From positions 14,332,191-14,396,190 of the forward strand of contig NC_092649.1 of the NCBI RefSeq assembly GCF_032118995.1: 64,000 nt of DNA, in the 5' to 3' direction. The position numbers and the translations under genes were made by a program. Below, piece by piece: positions 55,083 through 64,000 of the stretch. The stretch is from Asterias amurensis. Its lineage: Eukaryota > Echinodermata > Asteroidea > Forcipulatida > Asteriidae. Under the pieces are notes generated by a model, which was not told the DNA's origin, made no database searches, and was given only the letters and a program-made list of their open reading frames with translations. The stretch's first letter is position 1. Every line of letters begins with the position of its first letter.

Positions 55083-58053
55083 CTGAAGAAACAACAAACA
55101 CATGAAAAGTAAAAATGCTTTGAAGACTTGGCTTACATCAATGGTTTCATCATGGTTTGAAGTCAATCAAAGAAGGCTTGCGATTTCTCAAGAATTTTCC
55201 TGATTTCAGGATAGTCTCTAAATCTTTAGTTTACGTTTCTATATAATCATTACCATACACCCAAACATGGTTTTATTGAAAGTGTCAGGGATAGTTTAAA
55301 AACAAAAAGTCTAAAACTTTTTTTATTATTTTTTTAAAGGAACATACTTTGCAACATAGGAAAAATTGAGAAAATGTCAATTCAAGTCACGACCTTTACT
55401 TTGACCTTTTTGGTTGAGTAGAAAGTCAGATCTTGCGGTCATCATTTGCTGCTGTGATCATCAAAGTTGTCTCCAGCCACTATGGTCTCTTAAGGGTTAA
55501 GCATCTACCCTCCCTCAGTACATTTGCCCATCTTGCTAATAAAGATAAATCTGCCCTTCCAAACTCAGTCCGATACTTCACAAAGGCAACAAAGGTGATT
55601 GCCTCCATGCCCCATGATCATTGCCTTGGTGCTCTTCAAATGCTCCAGTAGAAACTTATGATTTGCTCATACGGTGCCCTTTACCAAGGAGAAAATGTCT
55701 TGGTGCCCTTTCCCTTTCAAAAACCAAGCACACAGGCCTGCAAACAATACATCTTAAAGAGTTTAATCCCAGACAAATGTTGCTCAGTCTGCCCAACCAC
55801 CCATCTCTTCTCACCTGGTGCTATGGTACAAACTCTGATCCCTTGCGAGGCAAGATCTCGAGCGATTGGCAACGTCATGCCAACGATGGCGCCCTTCGAT
55901 GCTGAATACGCAGCCTGGCCGATCTGTCCGTCGTACGCAGCCACACTAGCTGTGTTGACAATGACGCCCCTCTGTCCATCCGCTCCGGGATCATTCTTGC
56001 CCATCTCACCAGCGGAGAGACGGATGACGTTAAAACTACCCACAACGTTTACCTGAAAGAAAGGTCACAATATTAAGTTGTCTCTCTTTATCTCTATCTA
56101 GCTCTCTCTCTAGTTGACCGAAATCTGATTTGGATTTGGAATCATACTGAGATTTAATGTCAATTCTTATCTATCCCTCATTAGGTTGGGAGGATCAGCT
56201 GGAAGCACCCCAATGTCCCTAGCAACTAGGTACATCAGTAGGCTATCTGAGCTTCTGTCTTCATTCTTTTCATCCTTTCATCTTTTGATGACCAGGTGAT
56301 AAGCTGAGAAAGAGATACAGGCTCTTTGATGTTTTTGTACGAGTGCCCTGTGAGTCTCATATGATGCTGTGTAGTTTGTTACATAATTTTGATCATGTGC
56401 CCACTTGTTTAAGAAAAGGGAATTTCCCCAGTAGGTCTTCTGTGAATTCGAACATATGTCTAAAATTGGACAAAACATATTGAGTGTTGCCATAAGTATT
56501 ATCATAGCAAACTGGTTCTTTCAGCTTTGGCTTCTTTGTCTTCCCATCTTCTGTTTTTTGTAACCGTGGTAATAAGAAAATAACAATACTCACAGTTAAA
56601 ACTCTCTGGAAGTCCGCTAGTGGATGAGCTCGGTTTTTGTTAAAATTATACGTTTTTACAGCAATACCGACTCCAGCACAGTTGACAGCCAAGTCTAATC
56701 GGCCAAATGAGTTCTTAGCCATAGCTAAGGCTGCGCTTACTTCAGACTCTGAGGTTACCTGTTGGTGAAGGAAAACAAGTTAGCTATTCCTCCATTTCTG
56801 AAGAATATAATGTGGTTTGGACTGATAAAATAGCGGAGTATATCTCATATGACCAGTTCCATGTCTTGCCAGCTGCCAATTGTTAATCATTTTGCAAACA
56901 AGTTGACATGATCAATAGATCTCAAATATTTCAGGGTAATTCGTACATACAATTACAAAGCAGGCCTGGAACTTTTCTCTTGAAGGGGCACAGTGCTATT
57001 TTCCTCTAAAGGGAAACTTGTGCAAAATCTCATTTTGTAACAACAGCCAAGGCACCACGGTAATTGCTGTGGGTGCTGTGGGTTAATTTGACAAGGTGCT
57101 ATTTGCGAGAATAGACCATCACACAAAATAGCAAGGGTAATAATAAAGGGCATCCAGGCCTGATACTTCACATGGAGGCTACAAAGGTGATTGCCCCCAT
57201 GCCCCCTTGTCAACGCCTCTTGAAATGCTACAGTAGAAATTAACATTTTTGTCAAAGGGTAACCTTGATTATGCCTTGGTGCTCTTGCCCAATGATTTAC
57301 ACCTGCTTACTTACATCTCCGGCAGAAAATTTGCAATTGTCTCCGAGTCCCTTAGCGACATCTTCTCCCGGTGAGTTAGGAAGGTCAAGAACAACAACTC
57401 TAGCTCCTTGGTTGACCAACCGCTGTGCAGTCGCCTTCCCTAGACCTGAACCTCCACCGGTCACTAAACCAACCAACCCCTTAAAACAAAAACATGTCAA
57501 TTGGGAACTGTTAAATTTATTACCACTATTTTTTGTCGGAAAAGTTTCCGTATGGCGCCACCACTTTTTCATTCGATATGAAATAATATAGTATCTAATT
57601 TTTGTCTTCTCTCTTTCAAAAAAAGAGACGATTGACTGCTTAGAATTTTTGTAAATTAATTTGTCTTACAATGTATTGTTGTACTTTTTTTGTAGATATA
57701 AACAAATTCTTTTTAATGTTGAGTGATCTGGATTTGCTGGTCAATGATCCGGAACTGTTCACACGACCATGGAGATACGACCGAGCTACAAATATTGCGA
57801 TGTCTCTTCTATTTCTACCTTCATGGTCTGTCCATGCAGCAATAATCTTTCCCATTCATAACGATAATGATAAATATGCTAAAATGTGTAGTGATTACTT
57901 TAGAAATCCACCATGATTGAATGATGAAGCCTTGTTGAAGTTTGAAGGCTCGAGTCGTCATTAACAATTGGTCATCTTTGCAGCATAACTTAGCCTAGAG
58001 GCCGGAAAGAAATGAATATTAGTACTCACTTTTAAGGATCGAACACCAGCCAT
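54892..58053 (-). CDS. HSD17B10: HSD17B10, mitochondrial 3-hydroxyacyl-CoA dehydrogenase type 2
   Basis: An NAD-dependent short-chain dehydrogenase of mitochondria. In vertebrates it oxidises 3-hydroxy-2-methylbutyryl-CoA and steroids and is a subunit of mitochondrial RNase P. Exons in transcript order: 58030-58053, 57315-57479, 56594-56758, 55815-56052, 54892-55082; sum 783 nt, 260 residues plus TAG (human is 261). NAD-binding TGGGSGLG at 15-22, NCAG at 89-92, catalytic Ser154, Tyr167 and Lys171 (YSASK), and the conserved end [11 protein letters not shown]. The start ATG gives MAGVRSLK, a very short N-terminus like the human protein, which also lacks a long presequence. Introns hold repeat families I and J. 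It faces away from the TATA-driven exon at 58934, with about 880 bases between start codons. Confidence 0.97.
55572..55745 (+). repeat. Dispersed repeat family J, HSD17B10 intron 4
   Basis: Close match to 39433-39612. Confidence 0.6.
55815..56052 (-). CDS. HSD17B10: HSD17B10 exon 4, catalytic Ser/Tyr/Lys
   Basis: Encodes [36 protein letters not shown] and [18 protein letters not shown], including the catalytic residues. Phase 1 out. Confidence 0.98.
56594..56758 (-). CDS. HSD17B10: HSD17B10 exon 3, NCAG motif
   Basis: Encodes [20 protein letters not shown] and ADFQRVLT. Acceptor CAG, donor GTGAGT, phase 0 at both ends. Confidence 0.97.
56960..57285. repeat. Family J pair, head to head, HSD17B10 intron 2
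   Basis: A minus copy (56960-57080) and a plus copy (57150-57285), each with CAGGCCTG at the edge. Confidence 0.5.
57315..57479 (-). CDS. HSD17B10: HSD17B10 exon 2, NAD-binding motif
   Basis: Encodes [20 protein letters not shown] and [15 protein letters not shown]: the Rossmann glycine motif and the Asp after beta-2 that selects NAD. Confidence 0.97.
57539..57600 (+). mobile_element. MITE family I, half copy, HSD17B10 intron 1
   Basis: TATGGCGCCACCACTTTTTC and following bases are the left half of 61537-61670. Confidence 0.65.
58030..58053 (-). CDS. HSD17B10: HSD17B10 exon 1
   Basis: Eight codons, MAGVRSLK, followed directly by GTGAGT. The length and position match the tiny first coding exon expected before GLVGLVTGG. 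Confidence 0.85.
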
Positions 58054-58244
58054 TTGGGTGATTGAGTATTACTTTGAATTATGATGACCTCCTTTTCGCC
58101 GGTAAACCACTTCGCCGGTGATTTGTCGTGTTAACAGCACATGCACACAGTACATACAGTACGCCCGGGCATACGTCCTGTGTACTTCTTCTGATAAGTG
58201 ATAGCGCCCTCTTTTGAATACTCTTCAACCATGGCCATCCCTGG

Positions 58245-58515
58245 GACAATCAGCCCCCCCCCCCCCCCCCATTTATTTCTCTGCGGATTATGGTGAAAAT
58301 GCATACGAAAACAAAAACAACAACAGGGAACAACAGCAACAAGCAAACAATACACACACAAAAAACAAGCACAACAATTACCCAAACAAACGAACATAGG
58401 TCTATTTAAACAAGCAAGGTTTTTTTTTAACCCAATATTAATTAATATATTAATTAACAGGAGCAGCTATAGCAGCAACAGCATCAACAACAACAGCAGC
58501 AGCAGCAGCAGTTGA
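58245..58515 (+). repeat. Simple repeats between HSD17B10 and the 58934 exon
   Basis: C-run at 58252-58270, ACAA-rich tract 58300-58400, CAR/CAG-type run 58468-58512. Low-complexity spacer within the divergent intergenic region. Confidence 0.75.
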
Positions 58516-58843
58516 ACAGAAAAACAAGAAAACCAACGACAGCAACACCACCACAACCCTCTAACAACTAATGCTAAAGAAATTATGTGAGATAAAAATT
58601 ACAATAAAACCAAATGAACAATTTCATTTATTTCTCTCTTTGTTTACGACGCCACATTATTTGCATACATCCGTTAATAAAAAAAACACACCAAAATGGT
58701 CACATCAGATCTGAGAATATAAAAAATAACCCATCTTCCCCCAACGTGATGACCTAAGACATGAAGTTCATGATGATCAACTGGCCTCTGTAGGTTGGGG
58801 GAGAGTCCATGAAATGAGATGTCTAGACGGTGAAAATGGTTAT

Positions 58844-58885
58844 TATATAAAAAGCCTCTCTCATCATCAGCGCGCGTCTCAGTCT
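58844..58885 (+). promoter_or_regulatory. Candidate core promoter: TATA box plus initiator
   Basis: TATATAAAAAG at 58844-58854 and an initiator-like TCAGTCT at 58879-58885, about 37 bases apart (slightly wide). The ATG at 58934 follows about 50 bases downstream. Confidence 0.5.
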
Positions 58886-58933
58886 GCATCATTTCGGTTC
58901 ATCCACCACTAGCTGATGACAGCTCTCTCCACC

Positions 58934-59124
58934 ATGGATCAGTGTGTAAGCATGAGTGAGATGAGCCGTGATAGTGGTGAAGAGAACGGCTTTGCCGTCG
59001 CTGTATCGTCGTCTGCAGGTAGTGCTGATGTGAGTAAACATGGCATGGAGGATGCGGAGGAGGCGGCAAACGGCAGCGGGTCAGAGGATGGGACTGTGAC
59101 ACCGTCTGCCGCGGCAGCTAAGAG
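58934..59124 (+). CDS. First coding exon of an unidentified gene, or alternative 5' exon of IMPDH
   Basis: Starts at an ideal Kozak context (CCACCATGG); an ATG at 58916 in the same frame would add six residues. It encodes an acidic, Ser/Ala-rich, low-complexity sequence, MDQCVSMSEMSRDSGEENGF through PSAAAAKR, with no recognised fold. The donor GTACCG at 59125 is weak; if not used, the frame stays open to a stop at 59165-59167. The exon ends in phase 2. The acceptor at 60766-60767 just before the IMPDH start would read on as R-K-M-A-D-Y, so an extended IMPDH is possible. A separate gene with exons beyond the window is equally possible. I do not recognise the sequence. Confidence 0.5.
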
Positions 59125-59656
59125 GTACCGTACTATTATTGATGTGTTGGTTTCTGCGTTCGGCTAATCTTCTTTAGTTAATCTTTGCTGTAATAATTGT
59201 TATGTTTATAAGACGACTATGGTTGTGGTGGGGGGGGGGCGGGGTTGGTGGCGCACCTTTGAAGCATAGATGACAGGACAACACTACACACAAAGGTGGA
59301 TAATAATATGGATGCCATTGTATGTGTGGACCGTCAGGAAATTGAGCAAATCATCAATATTCCAAAGAGCTGCTTAATGCCAACTGTTTCAAAATATAGG
59401 TGGATCATTTTTTATCAGAAATGTTTGTTAGTATTTTGTTGATTATACTATAATCTGAAGTTACTGCTTTGTAAATAGCCTATAATATAATCTCTGTATG
59501 CTTTATGATAACATCACTATGCGATATTTTGATATGTGTGAGATAAAGTCATCCGTACACTAGAGTAAACAAAAGTGCCTCTGGTTCTGGGGGCATTTCC
59601 TAAAAAAGTGAGGATTGCACTAGTTGCAATGAGAAGTTAAATAAATAAACCAATGA

Positions 59657-60047
59657 TTAAAGGAACACGTTGCCTTGGATCGGACGAGTTGGTCTATAAA
59701 AAAGCGTTTGTAACCGTTTGTTATAAAATGCATATGGTTGTAAAGATAATTTAAAAGTAGAATACAATGATCCACACAAGTTTGCCTCGAAATTGCGTGG
59801 TTTTCCTTTTACTGTGCGAACTAACACTGTCGGCCATTTGTGGGAGTCAAAAATTTGACTCCCATAAATGGCCGACCGTGTTAGTCGACGAGGTAAAAGG
59901 AAAACCGTGCAATTTCGAGGCATGTTTGTGTGGATCATTGTATTCTACTTTTACAACATCTTTTTACCCATGTGCATTTCATAACAAACGGTTACACACG
60001 CTTTTCAAAGACCAACTCGACTGATCCAAGGCAACGTGTTCCTTTAA
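59657..60047. mobile_element. MITE family B, best copy
   Basis: TTAA at 59657-59660 and 60044-60047; ends AAAGGAACACGTTGCCTTGG and complement. Perfect central arms GGGAGTCAAAAATTTGACTC. Lies between the 58934 exon and IMPDH. Confidence 0.88.
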
Positions 60048-60771
60048 AAAGGTAGGCCCCTAAAAAAAGGAGCAGAAGATGAAACGTAAATAATATAAAT
60101 AAATTATACGAAAGCCCACTGTCACTCTAGCAGAACAAGTCTACCCCATTCGAACAAAAAGTTGGGAGGGGGTACCTCGAAAAATCAAATTTATTGTGCT
60201 TTTCAATGGGGGTTTCAACAAAACAATCAAGCAAACCATACCCCAAACAAACAACAAATAAACAAACAAACAAACTTTTAACATTTTCTAAGATTCTAAA
60301 AGTAGGGTTTTCACGTCTGGCTGGCATTGCATATTCATGTACATAACAAGTAATTTTTGGGGTAAGCGGCTGTTTCTGAGGGGAGAGCATTACATTAATT
60401 ATTTTGGGATTAAGATAATAGCCCAACTTTAATTAATTTATGTAGTTCGCGTATCCTCATTAACACACTCGAGAAAAAAAAGAAAAAAACCAATTCGACA
60501 CAAAACTAGCAGGCCTTTTCCAGGCTACCAATCGAGTTCGCCTTCGTCGATATGATGTGTTGTGTGGTGTAGGCCTGATAAATAGGGCAATTTTGGGGGC
60601 TGTCAGTGTAAAAAAGCGTGGCAGGTAGAAAACGACCGTTTGGTGCGCATGCGCACTTTCATGCACGTGTAATAAGGTCGTTGATGGCGTCCCAAAACAT
60701 TGTAACGGATTAGTACGCTGCATGTTTTTGTGTTCACACAAATATTTTCATTTGCAAATTAAAACAGAAAG

Positions 60772-60878
60772 ATGGCGGACTATTTGGTGAGTTCTGACGG
60801 CAAGATTCCCGACCCTGCCATTGATGATGGACTGGCGGGGGCACAGCTATTCGGATTGGGTGATGGACTGACTTACAA
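60772..60878 (+). CDS. IMPDH: Inosine-5'-monophosphate dehydrogenase, first exon (partial gene)
   Basis: IMPDH converts IMP to XMP with NAD, the rate-limiting step of guanine nucleotide synthesis in the cytosol. The exon starts MADYLVSSDGK and contains DDGLAGAQLFGLGDGLTY, the N-terminal segment shared by animal IMPDH1 and IMPDH2. It ends at 60878 in phase 2 before GTGAGT. No further IMPDH exon was found in the remaining 3.1 kb, so the gene runs past the window. An in-frame TAA 12 bases before the ATG supports this start for the unspliced 5' end. Paralogue 1 versus 2 cannot be decided. Confidence 0.93.
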
Positions 60879-61103
60879 GTGAGTAGTTTGTTCCGTTTGT
60901 TCAGTCTGTTTTCACAGTTTCTTTTATTTACAATGTGTCCAATATGTGTCCAATGTGCACGTTTTTGTACATAACGAAAACCCAGTGCAGTGTGTGATTA
61001 TGATTGTGAACCCGTCGACTGTTTGTATGCAAGTCAATCCGTAATCTTTATTATATCATGATCTGAACCTGACATTACTCACATAACTCTCGTGTTAGTG
61101 CTG

Positions 61104-61476
61104 TTAAAGCCATTGGACCCTTTCGGTACAGAAAAAAAAAAAAAGTTCACAGATTTACAAATAATTTACAGGGTTTACAGAAGGTAATGGTGAAAGACTT
61201 CTCTTGAAATATTAGTCCATGAAATGCTTTACTTTTTGAGAAAACGGTAAAACAATATAAATTCTCGTTAATGAGAATTACTGATTTGTTATAAACACAT
61301 GTCATGACACGGCGAAACGCGCAAAAACGGGAGTGGGTTTTCCCGTTATTTTCTCCCGACTCCGATGTCCGATTGAGCCTAAATTTCCACAGGATTGTTA
61401 TTTTATATATAAGTTGTGATACACGAAGTGTGGGATTTTGACAATACTGTTTACCGAAAGTGTATAATGGCTTTAA
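61104..61476 (+). mobile_element. TTAA MITE, A/C-like hybrid
   Basis: TTAAAGCCATTGGACCCTTT and AAGTGTATAATGGCTTTAA. The left body resembles family C (TACAGGGTTTACAG, CTTTACTTTTTGAGAAAA). The right resembles family A (TCCGATTGAGCCTAAATTTC). Confidence 0.7.
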
Positions 61477-61536
61477 ACGTGCACCACACAAATATGAGAA
61501 ATCAAACAGCGTCGGCCTTATCTGCACTTAATAATA

Positions 61537-61670
61537 AGGAAAAGTTTCTGTATGGCGCCACCACTTTTTCATTCAAAATAAAATAATATAGTATCTAATT
61601 TACCTGATTGATATATCCCTTTTTGTAAAAACGAGTGAAAAAGTGGTGGCGCCATACGGAAAGTTATCCA
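61537..61670. mobile_element. MITE family I, full inverted copy, IMPDH intron 1
   Basis: TATGGCGCCACCACTTTTTC and AAAAAGTGGTGGCGCCATAC at the two ends around a 60-base AT-rich centre. Confidence 0.75.
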
Positions 61671-61756
61671 ATAATAATATTTTTATTGTTTTTATCATGA
61701 AAAAAAGATCCCCAACCCCCAAGAAGGAATACGCATACTGTAAATTAAATCCGTAT

Positions 61757-61867
61757 CCTGCCACCACTTTTTCATATGAATAGTCAAGTAAGTACTAATT
61801 TACTCAACAATAATTCCTTTTTGTAATGTAAGGATTAATCATAATGAGTGAAAAAGTGGTGGCAAAA
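61757..61867. mobile_element. MITE family I, diverged copy
   Basis: TGCCACCACTTTTTCATAT at the left and GAGTGAAAAAGTGGTGGCA at the right. Confidence 0.65.
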
Positions 61868-61869
61868 TT

Positions 61870-63220
61870 TAATAATATAATTAAGATAGTGGCCCGTTGT
61901 AACTATAAACTTTAGACTCGACTAGAATAAAATAATACTTATTTATTATCAAAATAATTAGTAATTACATGTCACTGATAAAATGAAGAACTTTCAAATA
62001 CCACCGCCCGCCCCCCAAAATTCTAGAAAATTTTAAAACATTAAATTATTCAAGCAGAAATGACAATTCATTCCTTATATTTTGATTGATTTAAAAAACC
62101 AGTCATTAACGCACATAGTCACTTAAATTTATTAAAACAGTTATACAAACAAGAAACAACATGACCCGGTACTTCTTCTAGAAACTAGAAGTAGTGACCC
62201 GGCTAACGTTCACTTCGCACTGTGCTGGCAATACAAAATTACAAAATTGGTAACCTGTACGAAGTGTCCCGAAGGTACAAAGTGTCCAGGGTATGAAGTG
62301 GCAAAAAGTACAAAGAGTCTGGCATCTAAATATTATATGGAAATCTCTCCATCTTATTTGGCGTGAGAGGTGTAGAGAGTTTTGAAAATTCCACCATCAT
62401 ACATGTAGCATAATGAAGGGGTGTTTTTATTTGGAGGTAAAATAACTTGAAGTGCCCTTGGACTCCCAATACTAAATTGAGCTGGGAATAAAAGTTCAAG
62501 AGTCAATGAACAATTTCCTTATTACTGTAAAAAAGCTGTGAGATTTATTTATAAGTATTTTTGTGTATTATTGAATTTATAAAATTTAGCATTTTAGTGT
62601 TATGTGGGAGTTAAATTTCAATGGGAGTCACCCTGTAAAAGATTAGATTATTGCAAAGTTCAGGTGTTTAGGTTCATCGCTCTATAGTTTAATATCAGTT
62701 GGTTGAAGGAGGTAGCGTGTCCTGGTTAAGTGGTCTACCCACACCACCAATTTAAAGTTGTAGGCCCCAGTTTACTAAATAGTGTGGTTACGTGCAAGTC
62801 TTCTAAGTGTATCCAAGTTTCTTTCAATTCTTCAAAAAGTAGAAATAAGAAATCTGAAAGTTATTTTGTTATAAAGTGCTTGTCAAACTTCATTTGTATG
62901 TATTACGACCAGAATGGTGTGATGGCCTCTGTTTAAATGTTCACATCCCCTTTAGAAAGAATGCGTGTCTTGGTGCATGCACCGCAAGGTGTCCTAAGGA
63001 CAATACTAGAGACATCAGTGGTTATGGAAACTCGTCCATCCAAGAATCTTGTTTGAACTCTTACAATTTCACCCATTTTTTGTTGGCCTACATGCAGTGC
63101 TTGATTTGTTTACCACTTTTAGATGTAAAGGAGCTCCAATGTTGACCACTAAACACATCATGAACGAAACAACATTCTGAACAAAAAGTACAGAATGCTT
63201 ACAACTGCAGGACTAATGAA
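61870..63220. other. IMPDH intron sequence, no exon seen
   Basis: No IMPDH exon 2 (FLILPG-type sequence) found. AT-rich, with no other supportable feature. Confidence 0.45.
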
Positions 63221-63224
63221 TATA

Positions 63225-63345
63225 CATCATAGAGGGCAACGAAGGTGATTGCCTCCGCCTCTCTGGTCATTGCCTTGGTGCCATTGAAATGCTAACAATA
63301 GAAATTTACAATTTCCTCATCTAGGGTACCCTTTACTTAGCTTTA
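63225..63345 (+). repeat. Dispersed repeat family J, copy
   Basis: GGCAACGAAGGTGATTGCCT and CATTGCCTTGGTGCCATTGA as in 39433-39612. Confidence 0.55.
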
Positions 63346-63416
63346 TAGGCATAACAAAAAAATGTTAACCTGACCTACCCTAAAAATATGGCAACCCTTG
63401 ATATTTTTATTTTTTT

Positions 63417-63790
63417 CAAAGGCAGTGGACACTATTGGTAATTACTCTCAATTATTATCATACAACCTTTCTTGATTACGAGTATTAGGGAGAGGTTGAT
63501 AGTACAAAACATTGTGAGAAACAGCTCCCTCTGAAGTGACATAGTTTTCGAGAAGGAAGATTTGATTTTGAGACCTCAGATTTAGAATTTGAGGTCTCGA
63601 AATCAAGCATGCATAGCGCATAACTCCGTGTGACAATGGGTGTTTTTTCTTTCATTATTATCCCCAACTTTGATGACCGATTGAGCTCAAATTTTCGCAG
63701 GTTTGTTATTTCATGCATAACATGTTGAAATACAGAAAGTGAGAAGACTGATCTTTGACAAAAGTTACCAATAGTGTCCAGTGTCTTTAA
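63417..63790 (+). mobile_element. MITE family A
   Basis: AAAGGCAGTGGACACTATTG at the left (TTAA mutated to TCAA) and AGTGTCCAGTGTCTTTAA at the right. Confidence 0.82.
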
Positions 63791-64000
63791 AGACATAAAA
63801 AATGTCATCAAGGTTTAAAATGAACTTTTTATTGTGTGAAGCCTTGTTTTCTTTGTTACCGGCTAAAACATTAGAAAACACGTCATTTTCATTGCTGGGA
63901 GTGGGGAATTTTTTTTTAAATCCCCACCTACCTACACTATTTTTGGGGGCCTGTTATGCCAACATACGTAACATATTTTTTGTTATGCCTTACTGTGCGC

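Noticed and set aside
57671..57916. Open frames on both strands in HSD17B10 intron 1
   Set aside because: Exon-like appearance but no family match. It is not needed by the HSD17B10 model, whose exons sum to a complete protein. May be a repeat; unassigned.

Overview
The window is animal nuclear DNA: compact coding exons with GT-AG junctions, long AT-rich introns, and dense small transposons. The gene content and protein similarity to vertebrates, together with the repeat style, suggest an echinoderm, most likely a sea star. That assignment is an inference from recollection of such genomes and not a database result.

Layout. (1) 175-12000, plus strand: the last 11 coding exons of cohesin subunit SMC1A (C-terminal coiled coil and ATPase head), with a poly(A) signal at 12345. 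(2) 12351-19099: intergenic, holding a TTAA-flanked MITE and an odd 1.3 kb element (15971-17307) whose two ends carry opposed arrays of an 18-base inverted repeat. (3) 19100-49369, plus strand: a complete fibulin-1 gene, with signal peptide, anaphylatoxin-like modules, 13 EGF-like modules at one per exon, and two alternative 3' ends that match the vertebrate fibulin-1D and fibulin-1C C-terminal modules. (4) 54892-58053, minus strand: complete five-exon HSD17B10 (mitochondrial short-chain dehydrogenase, 260 aa). (5) 58844-59124: a TATA box, an initiator-like site and a first coding exon with an excellent Kozak start, of unknown identity. (6) 60772-60878: first coding exon of IMP dehydrogenase, which continues beyond the window. 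The exon in (5) can be spliced in frame to (6), giving a hypothetical N-terminally extended IMPDH.

The genes are housekeeping or matrix genes and do not form a pathway. SMC1A and HSD17B10 are also near neighbours on human Xp11.22, so the linkage may be ancient. Much of the remaining sequence is repeats. There are about 17 copies of a TTAA-flanked MITE of roughly 370 bp (family A) and five of a second, strongly palindromic TTAA MITE (family B). Further fold-back families, tRNA-derived SINEs, three LINE 3' ends and several local tandem duplications are also present. Family letters used below are labels of convenience for this window only.

All exon boundaries were read by eye from reading frame, GT/AG sites and protein similarity. 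The exon sums are divisible by three for every complete gene model. No RNA evidence was available.
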